A DNA stretch of 42,071 nt from contig CAYGWX010000011.1 in NCBI GenBank assembly GCA_964353855.1, positions 4,339-46,409 of the forward strand, given 5' to 3'. The translations under genes and the position numbers were made by a program. Positions 33,462 through 41,899 of the stretch are shown here, piece after piece. Under the pieces are notes generated by a model, which was not told the DNA's origin, ran no database searches, and saw nothing but the letters and a program-made list of their open reading frames with translations. The first letter of the stretch is position 1, and every line of letters begins with the position of its first letter. The stretch is from CAYGWX01 sp964353855 [NCBI: uncultured bacterium]. GTDB lineage: Bacteria > Edwardsbacteria > CAYGWX01.

Positions 33462-35087
33462 CTAATGCAGAAACACGATCCGCTGGGTGTAATGCGTTCC
33501 GCCAACCTCGGCCTTGAGGAAATAGATCCCAGCGGGAAGGCGCCTTCCCTGCCGGTCCGTGCCCGCCCAGAAGAGCTCGCCCGAGGAGGGTATGTTTTCT
33601 TCCCGGATGAGCGCACCGTTCGCGGCATAGATCGCAATCCTTCCCGGGACGTTTCGCCACGGCCCGGGGCTGAAGCGCAGGAGGACTTGCGTCCGGAACG
33701 GGTTGGGCTGGACGACCACCTGACCCAGGGTGATGGGCGAGCCGGATTCCTCCTCGGTGCCCACCGCGCCGAAGGTGACGTCGCAGATCACCGTGTCCCC
33801 GGCCTCGCGGACGTTGCGCACCCCGACGTTGGTCACCCCGCCCCCCGAGGTCCGGCTGTTGGGCCGGGTGCTGTTGTCGAAGGTCCTCCGGGTCCAGGTC
33901 CCGGGCAGGGGGTCGCTGTCCCGGCCCAGGGAATCGTGATAGAGGTGCGGGTCCGGGCGCACGCCCGTGCCGTAGTCCAGGTGGAAGGTGGAGTCCTCCT
34001 CCAAATCCACGATGTTGTGCCAGGAGCCCCGCCCGGGGTCGATATGCCAGATGAGAAGGCCATGACCGTGCTGGGGGGTGTCGAACCCTTTCTTCTGGCG
34101 GTTCTCCAGGTAGAAGCAGGTGTCCCGGTTCAGGCCGTTGCGCCAGACCTTGTAGACCACGCGGCGGGTCTCCACATCCAGGATGCGCAGGCCCAGGGTG
34201 TCGCGGGTCAGGACCACCGGGGTCACGAACCCGGCCTGCACCTTGCTCCAGGCCTCCATATGGGATGGGCTCCAGGGCGTGTTCCCGCCCGCGCCCCAGG
34301 CCCCGTAGCCCATCAGGCCCCAGTAGCCAACCCCCCAGGTGGTTCGGCTGCCGTCGTAGAGGTCGGGCAGCCCGACCAGGTGGCCGAGCTCGTGGCACAT
34401 CACCGCGATGCAGCACATCGTGGTCTCGCGGGCCGGGGTGACCATGGCGAACTCCGGGACGTTGGTCACGCCGTCGATCGTCACGCCGTCGTTGGTCACA
34501 TAGTTGAAGGAGGGGATGGCATGCGACCAGCAGTGGTTCACGTTGCCGTCGTCCGCGCCGTCCGCCCCGGCGTGGACCATGAACATCGCCTCGATGTGCC
34601 CGTCGTGGTTGAGATCGAACTGACGGAAGTCCACCTGGGCGTCCACCTGCTGGACGTTCTCCCGAGCCAGCTGCCCCCCGGTAGAGAGCATGTAGTTCCC
34701 GTCGTAGTACCGGGAGTAGTTGTAGGTCGAGGTGAACCAGCGGCTTCCCCCGATCCCGCCCTTGATCTTGTAATCCCCGTAGGAGTTCTCCAGGAAGAAG
34801 TCGTTCAGGCTTCCCTGGCGGTAGGGCTGGCCGGTGTAGACCCCGGTGGAGTAGAGCATGGAATCGAACACTGCGGGCCTTCTCCGCAGGGTGTCCGCCC
34901 GGTTGTCCGGGAACTGCATCAGGATCGTCACGGTCTCCAGGGAGTCCAGCGCCAGGAGCAGGTTCCTGGGCCCGGCCACCTCGACCCCAGGAGGGAATCT
35001 CGGCTCCGGCCCGGGGAAGACCCCCGGCCGGGGCGGCATCGCCCAGAGCGTCGTAGTCAGGGCCAAAAGGATGATCGTCGTTTTCAT
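33462..35087 (-). CDS. secreted M6-family metalloprotease with sorting domain
   Basis: 541 residues. Signal peptide MKTTIILLALTTTLWA. The M6 (immune-inhibitor-A-like) domain covers about 45-330: VTILMQFPDNRAD, the family motif SLNDFFLENSYGDYKI, and the zinc site MCHELGHLVGLPDLYD (HExxHxxGxxD) with the metzincin-like downstream GYWGLMGYGAW turn. A beta-rich region and the CTD follow (VVQPNPFRTQVLLRFS; GIYFLKAEVGGTHYTQRIVFLH). It is an exported zinc endopeptidase. It precedes the BNR gene by 67 bases and may be cotranscribed with it. Catalytic residues are intact. Confidence 0.93.
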   Translation of the reverse strand: MKTTIILLALTTTLWAMPPRPGVFPGPEPRFPPGVEVAGPRNLLLALDSLETVTILMQFPDNRADTLRRRPAVFDSMLYSTGVYTGQPYRQGSLNDFFLENSYGDYKIKGGIGGSRWFTSTYNYSRYYDGNYMLSTGGQLARENVQQVDAQVDFRQFDLNHDGHIEAMFMVHAGADGADDGNVNHCWSHAIPSFNYVTNDGVTIDGVTNVPEFAMVTPARETTMCCIAVMCHELGHLVGLPDLYDGSRTTWGVGYWGLMGYGAWGAGGNTPWSPSHMEAWSKVQAGFVTPVVLTRDTLGLRILDVETRRVVYKVWRNGLNRDTCFYLENRQKKGFDTPQHGHGLLIWHIDPGRGSWHNIVDLEEDSTFHLDYGTGVRPDPHLYHDSLGRDSDPLPGTWTRRTFDNSTRPNSRTSGGGVTNVGVRNVREAGDTVICDVTFGAVGTEEESGSPITLGQVVVQPNPFRTQVLLRFSPGPWRNVPGRIAIYAANGALIREENIPSSGELFWAGTDRQGRRLPAGIYFLKAEVGGTHYTQRIVFLH

Positions 35088-35124
35088 CGTTCCTCTCCTG
35101 GGATGAATTCGTTCCGCAAAGAAG

Positions 35125-35146
35125 AAAAAAACGGCCCTACGGGCCG
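35125..35146 (-). terminator. intrinsic terminator overlapping the end of the mini-MshEN gene
   Basis: Minus-strand CGGCCC-GTA-GGGCCG followed by TTTTTTT; the stem overlaps the stop codon (35139-35137). Confidence 0.8.
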
Positions 35147-35340
35147 CGCCGTTCTTCCTCCAATTGCTTCTGCAAGCCCTCGTTGAGCTGCCGGATGGTG
35201 ATGAAGCCCATGTTTACGAGATGCTCGCCCAGATAGACCTCGGGCTTCGACATCTGGACCCGCCGACCCTCCACGAGCTGACCCCGGTTCAGGTAGCCCA
35301 GGTCGCAAAGGATCTCGCCGATCAGGTGGTGCGGAGTCAT
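35137..35340 (-). CDS. stand-alone MshEN-like (GspE N-terminal) mini-protein
   Basis: 67 residues from ATG 35340, with AGGAG upstream; a longer frame upstream lacks a ribosome-binding site. The whole protein is two 24-residue repeats: LIGEILCDLGYLNRGQLVEG... and YLGEHLVNMGFITIRQLNEG..., each ending in Q and separated by six residues. This matches the paired motif RLGxxLxxxG..xxxxLxxxLxxQ of the MshEN domain, which binds cyclic di-GMP in type II/IV secretion ATPases. The Arg that opens each motif is Leu and Tyr here, so nucleotide binding is uncertain. It is normally a domain of GspE/PilB; here it stands alone between the barrel protein and the M6 protease. Confidence 0.75.
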   Translation of the reverse strand: MTPHHLIGEILCDLGYLNRGQLVEGRRVQMSKPEVYLGEHLVNMGFITIRQLNEGLQKQLEEERRGP

Positions 35341-35420
35341 ATGATCTCCTCTTGGTCTGGGAAAAGATACTACCATTTTCCCGTGGTTTTGTCAAGGGCC
35401 TGACCGGGTCAATCGTTATT

Positions 35421-35450
35421 CTAACATCTAACCTCTTACTTCTATCTTCT
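35421..35450. repeat. degenerate short-repeat tract
   Basis: ctaacatctaacctcttact and the following bases resemble, in reverse sense, the TTAGAGGATAG tract at 6511-6534. It lies between the barrel-protein stop and the mini-MshEN gene. Confidence 0.4.
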
Positions 35451-35455
35451 GCCCT

Positions 35456-38400
35456 TCAGAACTGCGCCGTCGCCCGGATCTGCATCTCGATGAGCGTGGT
35501 CCTCGTCTCCGGGGTGTAGGAGTACGAGAACGAGGGCCTGAAAGCCAGGGCCGTGAAGAACCGGGCCTGGCCGTAGGTCAGCGAGGTGTAGGTCGTCTGG
35601 GTGGCATTCCCGTTCCAGGCCTCGGCCCGGGAGTACTGCCCCGAAACCTCCTGCGAGACCTGCAGCTCCTCGGACCTCCACCACTTCATCTTCTGATAGG
35701 TCAAGCCCAGGGTCGCGGCGCCGTTCCGCTTCCGTCCCGAGACCGCCCGGTCGTGAGTCTTCTCCCCGCTCGCCGTGACGTTGGTCTTGGACAGGAGCGA
35801 GCGCCCCCAGCGGTTCTGCCACCAGAGGATCCCGGTGTTGCGCTGCGTGGTCCCGGGGTCCTCCAGGCGCTCGTAGGTCTCCATCAGGATGACCTGCGTC
35901 GCCATCCCCGGGTTCAGCTCCAGCCGGTTCTCAAAAAGCCTGCCCCGGCCCTCCAGCACGCTCTCCAGGTTCCTGTCCCGGGTCGTGCGCCACTGTCCCC
36001 GGAGGGAGTAGGTGACCGACTCCCGGGGCCTGAGCTCCGCCCTGGCCCCGAATCGCCTGAGCTCGCTCTCCTGCGTTGCCCCCTCCGGGCTGGCGTAGAT
36101 GAACCAGGAGGACGGCAGATCCGTCGCACGGCCCGCGAGATAGCCCCGCCAAGTCTTGTCCGAGGTGAACTCGAAATTCAAGGGCGTCAGGGCCTTGGTC
36201 CAAACCCCCGGATACACCCGCAGGCTCGCGGAGGTGTTCTGGTCGAGCGTCACGTCCCTCAGCCCGTGGCTTGCGCGCCAGTAGACCTCCGCCCCCTCGT
36301 CCCTGCCCACCAAGCCCAGGGACAGGCTCGGGATGCGGTCGAACAGGAGGAAATACTCCGCCCACTGCTTGCGGGCCGAGAGCCAGAAGTCCGGGTCTAT
36401 CCCTTCCAGCTTCTCCCCGGTCCTCTCCTCCTCGTACCGCCCGGAGACGTAGACCGCGTTGACGGGCGAGGTCGCAAGGCCCAGCGAGCCCGAGCGGTGC
36501 TGGAGGTTTCTCTCCTCGGTCGCGATCGCGGCCTGGGGCGTATACCGCTCCTTTCCCTCACGGTAGTAGGAGGTCAGCTTGAAGGACTTCATCCCGGCCT
36601 TCTTCAAGGCCTTCGGGGACAGGGTGTAGTCCAGGTCCAACCGCCCGCTCCCCCGCGAGATGTCCAGGGTGTCGCTCACGACCGCGTCCCGCACCCCGGT
36701 GAGCCCCAGGCTGGGCAGGTTCTCTTTCGTGAACCGCCACTTCCCCTGGAGGTTGTCCTCCCTCCCTCCCAGCCGGCCCAGGGTCCTCTGAAACGAGGCC
36801 GACAGGGGCGAGGACGGCATCAGCAGGTATTCGCCGAAGGCCGTGGTCCGCTCGCGCAGCTCCCCGACCTGGGTCAGGGGGATGTACAGCGCGCTGAAGC
36901 CCCTCTCGTAATGCTCGTACCGGGTGCGGAGCTTGTATCTCGGAGAGGACAGCAGCAGGGCCCCGCTCTGGGCGCTGGCCATCCGGTCCACCAGGGAGGT
37001 CCCGAGCTCCACCGGAATGCGCAGCTCGGTCCTGCTCCCCTTCCAGCTCTGCCGGAACTCCGCCGTCACGTTGTTCTGCTGGGCCCAGAGCGTGGTGTCG
37101 GTTGTTAAACGCTCCCAGTTCGCGAACCGGCCTTCGAGGGAGAAATGGTTCGAGGGCGCGAACCCGAACCCGCTCGCCCGGTAGTGTTCCTTCTTCTCGC
37201 GCACGTACTCGTACACGGCCTCGACCCGGCTCTCCTGCGAGATGAGCCCCCTCCGCTGGAACACTAAGAGCCCGCTGGTGTAGTCCACCAGGTAATCCGC
37301 GCCCCGCTCCAGGAGCTCCCCGTCCACGGTGATGACCTCGGACTCCTTGACCATCGGGAATCGGGAGAGTTGGAAGAGGGGCGCCTCGGTCCGGAACCTC
37401 GCCCGCATCGTGTAGACGTGCCTGGGGTTCAGGGTGTCGTAGACCGCCCTGGGAAAGGGCCGGTCCTGCGGGAAGGCGAGGATGCCGCGCTTGAAGTCCG
37501 CCAGCCCGGCGTCTACCTCACCGTCCCGGTTCGCGTCCAGCCCGAAGTCCGCGATCGGCCTCTCCCGCCCGAGGGTATCCGCGAGGGTCAGCCGGAAGCT
37601 GTTGGGCAGGATGTCCGCCCCGCCCAGGTAATAGCGGTTCCAGAGCTCGTGCCCGCGTTCGGTTTCGCTGTAGAGGACGGTTTCGGAATAGCCCGCCCGA
37701 CCCTCGTACTGGATGACCACCCGGTCCGTGGACGCCAGGGGGGGATTGAACGCGACGATCCCTCTTCCGTAATCCATGGCATAGTCCTTTTCCCCGGTGA
37801 GCAGGTCCCAGTCCCCGGCGAGGCCGGCGAGGGTCGTGCCGCCCAGCGTATTGGGGTCATTGGTCAGGGGGAGCTGGTCGTCCCTGTAGATCTTTTCCGA
37901 CGCGGAGATGATGGGCAGCGTTCCCCCGATGGCGTCGATTACGAAGTAGGTCCGTTTGGCGAACGCCACGTCGTTGACCTCCCGGACCTGTTTCTGGATG
38001 TATCCCGTGAACCGGTCCGTGGCAAAGGCCGTGGTCCGCTCCCCGGCCTGGGCATTGAACGAGGCCAGAGACTTGAGGGTCTCTTTGGTCTTGGGCCCGG
38101 CTCCCATCCTGACCTGCCCGCCGTAGAGTCCCAAGCTGGGCAGGAACTGCGACCCGCCCGAGAGGTAGCGGAAGTGTCCCAGCTCCATCTGCTGCACCCA
38201 GTCCCGGTCCGCGCCCAGGTACCTCGCCCCATAGCGCCTGCCCTCCGGGCCGGTGTTGTCGAAGTAGGCGCTGGCCGTGCGCCCCCGGCCCAGGGCCCCG
38301 ACCAGGGCCAGGTTGCTCTTCCACTCCTCGGTCCCGTAGGCCGGCTCGGAGTTCAGGTGGAACTCGTCCCGGAAGTACGAGGACCGTCCTTTCAGACTCC

Positions 38401-39574
38401 AGGTATGCGCGGGCGAGAACGCCAGTTGCAGTCCCCCGCCCTCGCTGAGCGACAGCCCCAGTCCCCCCTCCTTCTCCGCCTTCACCGGGTGATAGGTCCA
38501 GCGCGCGGTCTTTCCGTCGTACACGCTGATCGCGGAGGGCGAGGTGACCAGGATGAGGTCCCCGGACTTGGCCAGAGAGAGGAGCGTGTCGCTGGCCAGT
38601 CCCGCAGTCGTGCCCTCCTGCTTCCAGACTTTGGTGTCCCGGGAATAACGGTATAGGCCCTTGTCCGTGGCGAAGAGCACGTCGTTTTTGTCTAACAGCA
38701 CGTCCCTCACCTCCCCCCTGGGCAGGCGGTCTTCTTCTTTGAAAGGCAGGAAGGCGTCGGACAGGGGGTCGTAGATCGAGACCCCTTCCTCGGTCACGAC
38801 CCACAGCGAATCCCCGGAGGTCGTGAGGCCCCGTATCTCGCTTCCCCTTAAGGCCCCCTGCTCCCGGGGATAGCTGCGGAACGCGTTCAGGTCCTTGCGG
38901 TATCTCAGGGCGCCCTCGGGTGAGAAGAACCACAGGTTCCCGGAGCGGGACAGGATGCGCCGGATGTCCCGGTAAGCCAGCCCCTCCTTTTCCCCGTAAC
39001 TGCGGAAGGTCTCGAACTCGGCATCGAAAGAGGCGACCCCTGATTCCGTGGCGAACCAGACGATGTTCCCGTCCACCGCGATGTCCTGAACCCGGTTTCC
39101 CGGCAGCCCCTCCTTGGACGTGAACAATCGCCAGTCCTGGCTGGCGCGGTCGAAGCGCGCGGCCCCGCGGGAGGTGCCAACCCACACGTAGTCCCCCTGG
39201 AAGGCCAGGGACAGGGCCTCGTCCGCGGGCAGGTCTCCCTTGGCGCTGTCCGCGGCCTGCCAGTCCAAGAGCCGGACATCGGCATTGGCCGCGCCCTTCG
39301 GGGTCAGGGCCCATACAAAGCCCTGGTCTACGGCCACCAAGCGCACCTTGTTCGCAGGCAGCCCGGCCCGGGCCGATTGCCCGGTCCAGGTCAGGTCCGT
39401 GGGGTGGTAGATGAAAAGTCCCTGGGGCATGCCCACCCAGACCCGCTCGCCCTCAGGCCAGATGGAAAAGTCCCGGAGCACCAGGCCGAAGCCCGGCGCG
39501 CCGGGAAGAGCCGAAAGAACGAATACAACGATTAGTTTAGTAAGGTAAGAGGGCCGGGGGGGCGGGGATATCAA
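35456..39574 (-). CDS. beta-propeller plus SprA-like outer-membrane barrel protein
   Basis: Start chosen at TTG 39574 because GAGGGAGG stands just upstream and a signal peptide follows (LTKLIVVFVLSALPGAPGFG); 1372 residues. Residues ~30-400 are a propeller of two-component-regulator type (VWVGTSRGAARFDRASQDW, VWFATESGVASFDAEFETF, LWVVTEEGVSIYDPLSDAF, VLFATDKGLYRYSRDTKVW). About 745-775 carries ITVDGELLERGADYLVDYTS followed by GLLVF, a motif I know from SprA, the type IX translocon channel. An earlier, weaker unit is DYAMDYGRGIVAFNPPL. The rest is long amphipathic beta strands with aromatic girdles, ending in ...RATAQF with a C-terminal Phe as in outer-membrane barrels. A longer in-frame extension upstream only covers a 21-bp repeat. 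Likely a large outer-membrane protein; a role in secretion of the CTD proteins is inferred. Confidence 0.8.
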   Translation of the reverse strand: MISPPPRPSYLTKLIVVFVLSALPGAPGFGLVLRDFSIWPEGERVWVGMPQGLFIYHPTDLTWTGQSARAGLPANKVRLVAVDQGFVWALTPKGAANADVRLLDWQAADSAKGDLPADEALSLAFQGDYVWVGTSRGAARFDRASQDWRLFTSKEGLPGNRVQDIAVDGNIVWFATESGVASFDAEFETFRSYGEKEGLAYRDIRRILSRSGNLWFFSPEGALRYRKDLNAFRSYPREQGALRGSEIRGLTTSGDSLWVVTEEGVSIYDPLSDAFLPFKEEDRLPRGEVRDVLLDKNDVLFATDKGLYRYSRDTKVWKQEGTTAGLASDTLLSLAKSGDLILVTSPSAISVYDGKTARWTYHPVKAEKEGGLGLSLSEGGGLQLAFSPAHTWSLKGRSSYFRDEFHLNSEPAYGTEEWKSNLALVGALGRGRTASAYFDNTGPEGRRYGARYLGADRDWVQQMELGHFRYLSGGSQFLPSLGLYGGQVRMGAGPKTKETLKSLASFNAQAGERTTAFATDRFTGYIQKQVREVNDVAFAKRTYFVIDAIGGTLPIISASEKIYRDDQLPLTNDPNTLGGTTLAGLAGDWDLLTGEKDYAMDYGRGIVAFNPPLASTDRVVIQYEGRAGYSETVLYSETERGHELWNRYYLGGADILPNSFRLTLADTLGRERPIADFGLDANRDGEVDAGLADFKRGILAFPQDRPFPRAVYDTLNPRHVYTMRARFRTEAPLFQLSRFPMVKESEVITVDGELLERGADYLVDYTSGLLVFQRRGLISQESRVEAVYEYVREKKEHYRASGFGFAPSNHFSLEGRFANWERLTTDTTLWAQQNNVTAEFRQSWKGSRTELRIPVELGTSLVDRMASAQSGALLLSSPRYKLRTRYEHYERGFSALYIPLTQVGELRERTTAFGEYLLMPSSPLSASFQRTLGRLGGREDNLQGKWRFTKENLPSLGLTGVRDAVVSDTLDISRGSGRLDLDYTLSPKALKKAGMKSFKLTSYYREGKERYTPQAAIATEERNLQHRSGSLGLATSPVNAVYVSGRYEEERTGEKLEGIDPDFWLSARKQWAEYFLLFDRIPSLSLGLVGRDEGAEVYWRASHGLRDVTLDQNTSASLRVYPGVWTKALTPLNFEFTSDKTWRGYLAGRATDLPSSWFIYASPEGATQESELRRFGARAELRPRESVTYSLRGQWRTTRDRNLESVLEGRGRLFENRLELNPGMATQVILMETYERLEDPGTTQRNTGILWWQNRWGRSLLSKTNVTASGEKTHDRAVSGRKRNGAATLGLTYQKMKWWRSEELQVSQEVSGQYSRAEAWNGNATQTTYTSLTYGQARFFTALAFRPSFSYSYTPETRTTLIEMQIRATAQF

Positions 39575-39591
39575 AGGGCCTCCCTCTTGAA

Positions 39592-39696
39592 GGCCCCTGG
39601 GCACGCGGGGCAGGTGGAGGGCGGCGCGGAGCAGGGGCTTGGGCACGCGGAGCGGGTGCCTGAGCACGCGGAGCAGGGGCCTGGGAACGCGGAGCA
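39592..39696. repeat. five-copy 21-bp tandem repeat upstream of the barrel gene
   Basis: Units of 21 bases start at 39592, 39613, 39634, 39655 and 39676 (consensus ggggcctgggcacgcggagca). The period equals seven codons, so it stays open in the frame of the barrel gene, but no signal peptide would result. Probably leader DNA between recO and the barrel gene. Confidence 0.8.
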
Positions 39697-39766
39697 GGCC
39701 GCCCTGGGCGTGTTTTGGACTTAACCTACTATTTAACAACCTTTTATAAGGAGAAACGGACAGGCC

Positions 39767-40537
39767 TTAGGATAGACTGGTCACTGCTCTCATGAACCTC
39801 GTGGACTTGAGCACGCTCCGGTGCTCCTCATGGTATTCCAGGAACCCCGCCAGGCTCAAGTCCAATTCCTTCCGCAGCACCTCCGGGAGCGTGAGCCCGG
39901 AGATCTCCTCCCAGTCCGCCACCTGCAGGTGTCTCAGCGCGGCCAGAGCCTCCTTCGATATCGCCTTCGCGGTCACGTCCTTGTACCGGAGGCAGCGCCC
40001 GCAGAGGATCCCGCCCATCTGCGTGCTGAAATAGAACGCCGGGGACTCCTTTCTCCGGCACCCCAGGCAGTGTTCGATCTGGGGCTCGAACCCCAGTTTG
40101 GCCGAGAGGTTAAGCTGGAAGGCTAAGAGGAAAATCCGCCCCGCTGCCGGGTTCACTTCATCCATGGCCTGGAGGAATTCTATGAAGAGATTAAACAATC
40201 CCGGATTGGCCTCCTCCGGGGCGAGAGACCGCTCCAGCATCTCTGATGCCACCGCGGCCTGGCTGAACTTCTCCAGGTCCCCCTTCACTCCCTCGAACGT
40301 GTCCAGGACCCCGGCCTCGGACAGGGTGTAGAGGTCCCTGTTCTCGCGCATGTAGAAGATGACGTGGGCGTGCGTCAGAGGCTCCAGGGCCGCGCCGTAC
40401 TTGGACTTCGGCCGCCGGGCCCCCTTGGCCACGAGCTTCACCTTTCCGTAGTCCCGGGAGAACGCGGTCAGGATGCGGCTGGACTCCCGCCAGTTCGTGC
40501 CCCTCAGGAAGATCGCCTCGGTTTTTACAATAGCCAT
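39767..40537 (-). CDS. recO: DNA repair protein RecO
   Basis: 256 residues, usual size. N-terminal OB fold (MAIVKTEAIFLRGTNWRESSRILTAF...GKVKLVAKGARRPKSKYGAALEP), helical middle, and a zinc site with two Cys pairs (EHCLGCRRK and GGILCGRCLRY). RecO works with RecF and RecR to load RecA at gaps. It lies directly downstream of the CorC-like gene on the same strand, matching the common ybeY-corC-era-recO neighbourhood. ATG 40537 gives the canonical start. Confidence 0.95.
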   Translation of the reverse strand: MAIVKTEAIFLRGTNWRESSRILTAFSRDYGKVKLVAKGARRPKSKYGAALEPLTHAHVIFYMRENRDLYTLSEAGVLDTFEGVKGDLEKFSQAAVASEMLERSLAPEEANPGLFNLFIEFLQAMDEVNPAAGRIFLLAFQLNLSAKLGFEPQIEHCLGCRRKESPAFYFSTQMGGILCGRCLRYKDVTAKAISKEALAALRHLQVADWEEISGLTLPEVLRKELDLSLAGFLEYHEEHRSVLKSTRFMRAVTSLS

Positions 40538-40617
40538 GGGGTTAACAGATGAAACAGGGATCGGATGAAAAGGGGTGGGGGTTGAAAACGTCTACACGGT
40601 TACCCTTTTTCACCATT

Positions 40618-41886
40618 TCACTTTTTTATTATCTTCACGATCAGGATTCGTCTCCGCAGTACCTTTTCCACCACGAACTCCAGGTGTTTGTGCCGGACGG
40701 ACTCCCCCTCCTTGGGCACCCGCCCGGCCAGGTCCATGACCAGCCCCCCCAGGGTCTGGTATTCCCCCTCGGGGAGCTCGGTCCCGAGGAGCTCCGAGAG
40801 CTCCTCCAGGCCGATGCGCGCGTCCACCCGCAGGGTCTGGGCATCGATCCTCCGGAAGAGCGGCTCCTCGGTATCGTACTCGTCCCGGATCTCCCCCACG
40901 ATCTCCTCCAGGAGGTCTTCCAGGGTCACCAGCCCGGAGGTCCCTCCGTATTCGTCCACCACGAGCGCGAGGTGCATTCGTTTCTTTTGAAACTCCTTGA
41001 GCAAATCCACCAGGCGTTTGTTCTCGGGCACGAAGTAGGCCTCGCGCAACAGGCCCTCGACCTTCTCCTGCTCCTTGCCCTCGGCGATGCCCTTGAGCAG
41101 GTCCTTGGTGTAGAGGACGCCCACGATATTGTCCACCGTCTCGCGATAGACCGGGATCCGGGAGTGCCCGGCCTCCTCGGCAAAGGTCACCATCTCCTCC
41201 ACGGTCTTGCCGCATTCCGCGGCCACCATGTCCACACGCGGGACCATGACCTCTGCCACCGTAGCATCCGTGAACTCCAGGACCCCGGTGATCATCTCCC
41301 GCTCCTGTTTCTCGAGCACCCCTTCCTTCTCCCCGATGGAGAGGAGGGTCAGGATCTCGGCCTCGGTCACGAACGGCCCGCTCCGCTCGGGCTTGCCCCC
41401 GAAGAGGCGGATGAGGCCGTTTGAAGCCCAGACCATCGCCCCGGTGGCTGGCGTGAGCGCGATATCGATCCACCACAGGGGCAGGAGCAGGAGCAGGGCC
41501 ACCCGCTCCGGATTGTGGATGGCTACGATCTTGGGAATGATCTCGCCGAACATGATCACGATCAGGGCCACGGCAGCGGTGGAGCCCCCGACCACGAGCT
41601 CCTGCCGCCAGTTGAAGAGATGGGCCAGGTTGATCATGATGGTGGTGGCCAGGGCCGTGGAGCCGATGGCCACGAGATTGATCCCGATGAGCATCGTGGT
41701 GAGCAATTTGTTGGGGTTGTCCAGCCAGGACTGGATCGCCCGGGCGTAGGGCTTGCGGGTTTCCCTGAGGTGGGACAGACGGTGGCGGGACAAGGCCACC
41801 AGGGCAGTCTCGATGGCTGAGAAAAAAGAGCCCAGCAGGAAGAGCAAAACGAGACCGAGCAGCTGCGGAAGGAGCCAGGATTTCAT
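40618..41886 (-). CDS. CNNM/CBS/CorC-family membrane protein (hemolysin C-like)
   Basis: 422 residues from ATG 41886 (MKSWLLPQLLGLVLLFLLGSFFSAIETALVALSR). CNNM (DUF21) domain with three or four membrane segments over ~1-190, including the family-typical FFSAIETAL and NPNKLLTTMLIGINLVAIG. A CBS pair follows (EVMVPRVDMVAAECG; GHSRIPVYRETVDNIVGVLYTKDLL; LALVVDEYGGTSGLVTLEDLLEEIVGEI), then the CorC/HlyC C-terminal domain (LGTELPEGEYQTLGGLVMDLAGRVP). Probably a divalent cation (Mg2+ or Co2+) exporter or regulator. It starts 13 bases after the ybeY stop, as in the ybeZ-ybeY-ybeX operon. Longer starts reaching 42042 overlap ybeY and encode no sensible protein. Confidence 0.92.
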   Translation of the reverse strand: MKSWLLPQLLGLVLLFLLGSFFSAIETALVALSRHRLSHLRETRKPYARAIQSWLDNPNKLLTTMLIGINLVAIGSTALATTIMINLAHLFNWRQELVVGGSTAAVALIVIMFGEIIPKIVAIHNPERVALLLLLPLWWIDIALTPATGAMVWASNGLIRLFGGKPERSGPFVTEAEILTLLSIGEKEGVLEKQEREMITGVLEFTDATVAEVMVPRVDMVAAECGKTVEEMVTFAEEAGHSRIPVYRETVDNIVGVLYTKDLLKGIAEGKEQEKVEGLLREAYFVPENKRLVDLLKEFQKKRMHLALVVDEYGGTSGLVTLEDLLEEIVGEIRDEYDTEEPLFRRIDAQTLRVDARIGLEELSELLGTELPEGEYQTLGGLVMDLAGRVPKEGESVRHKHLEFVVEKVLRRRILIVKIIKK

Positions 41887-41899
41887 CTTGGTATCGGAT

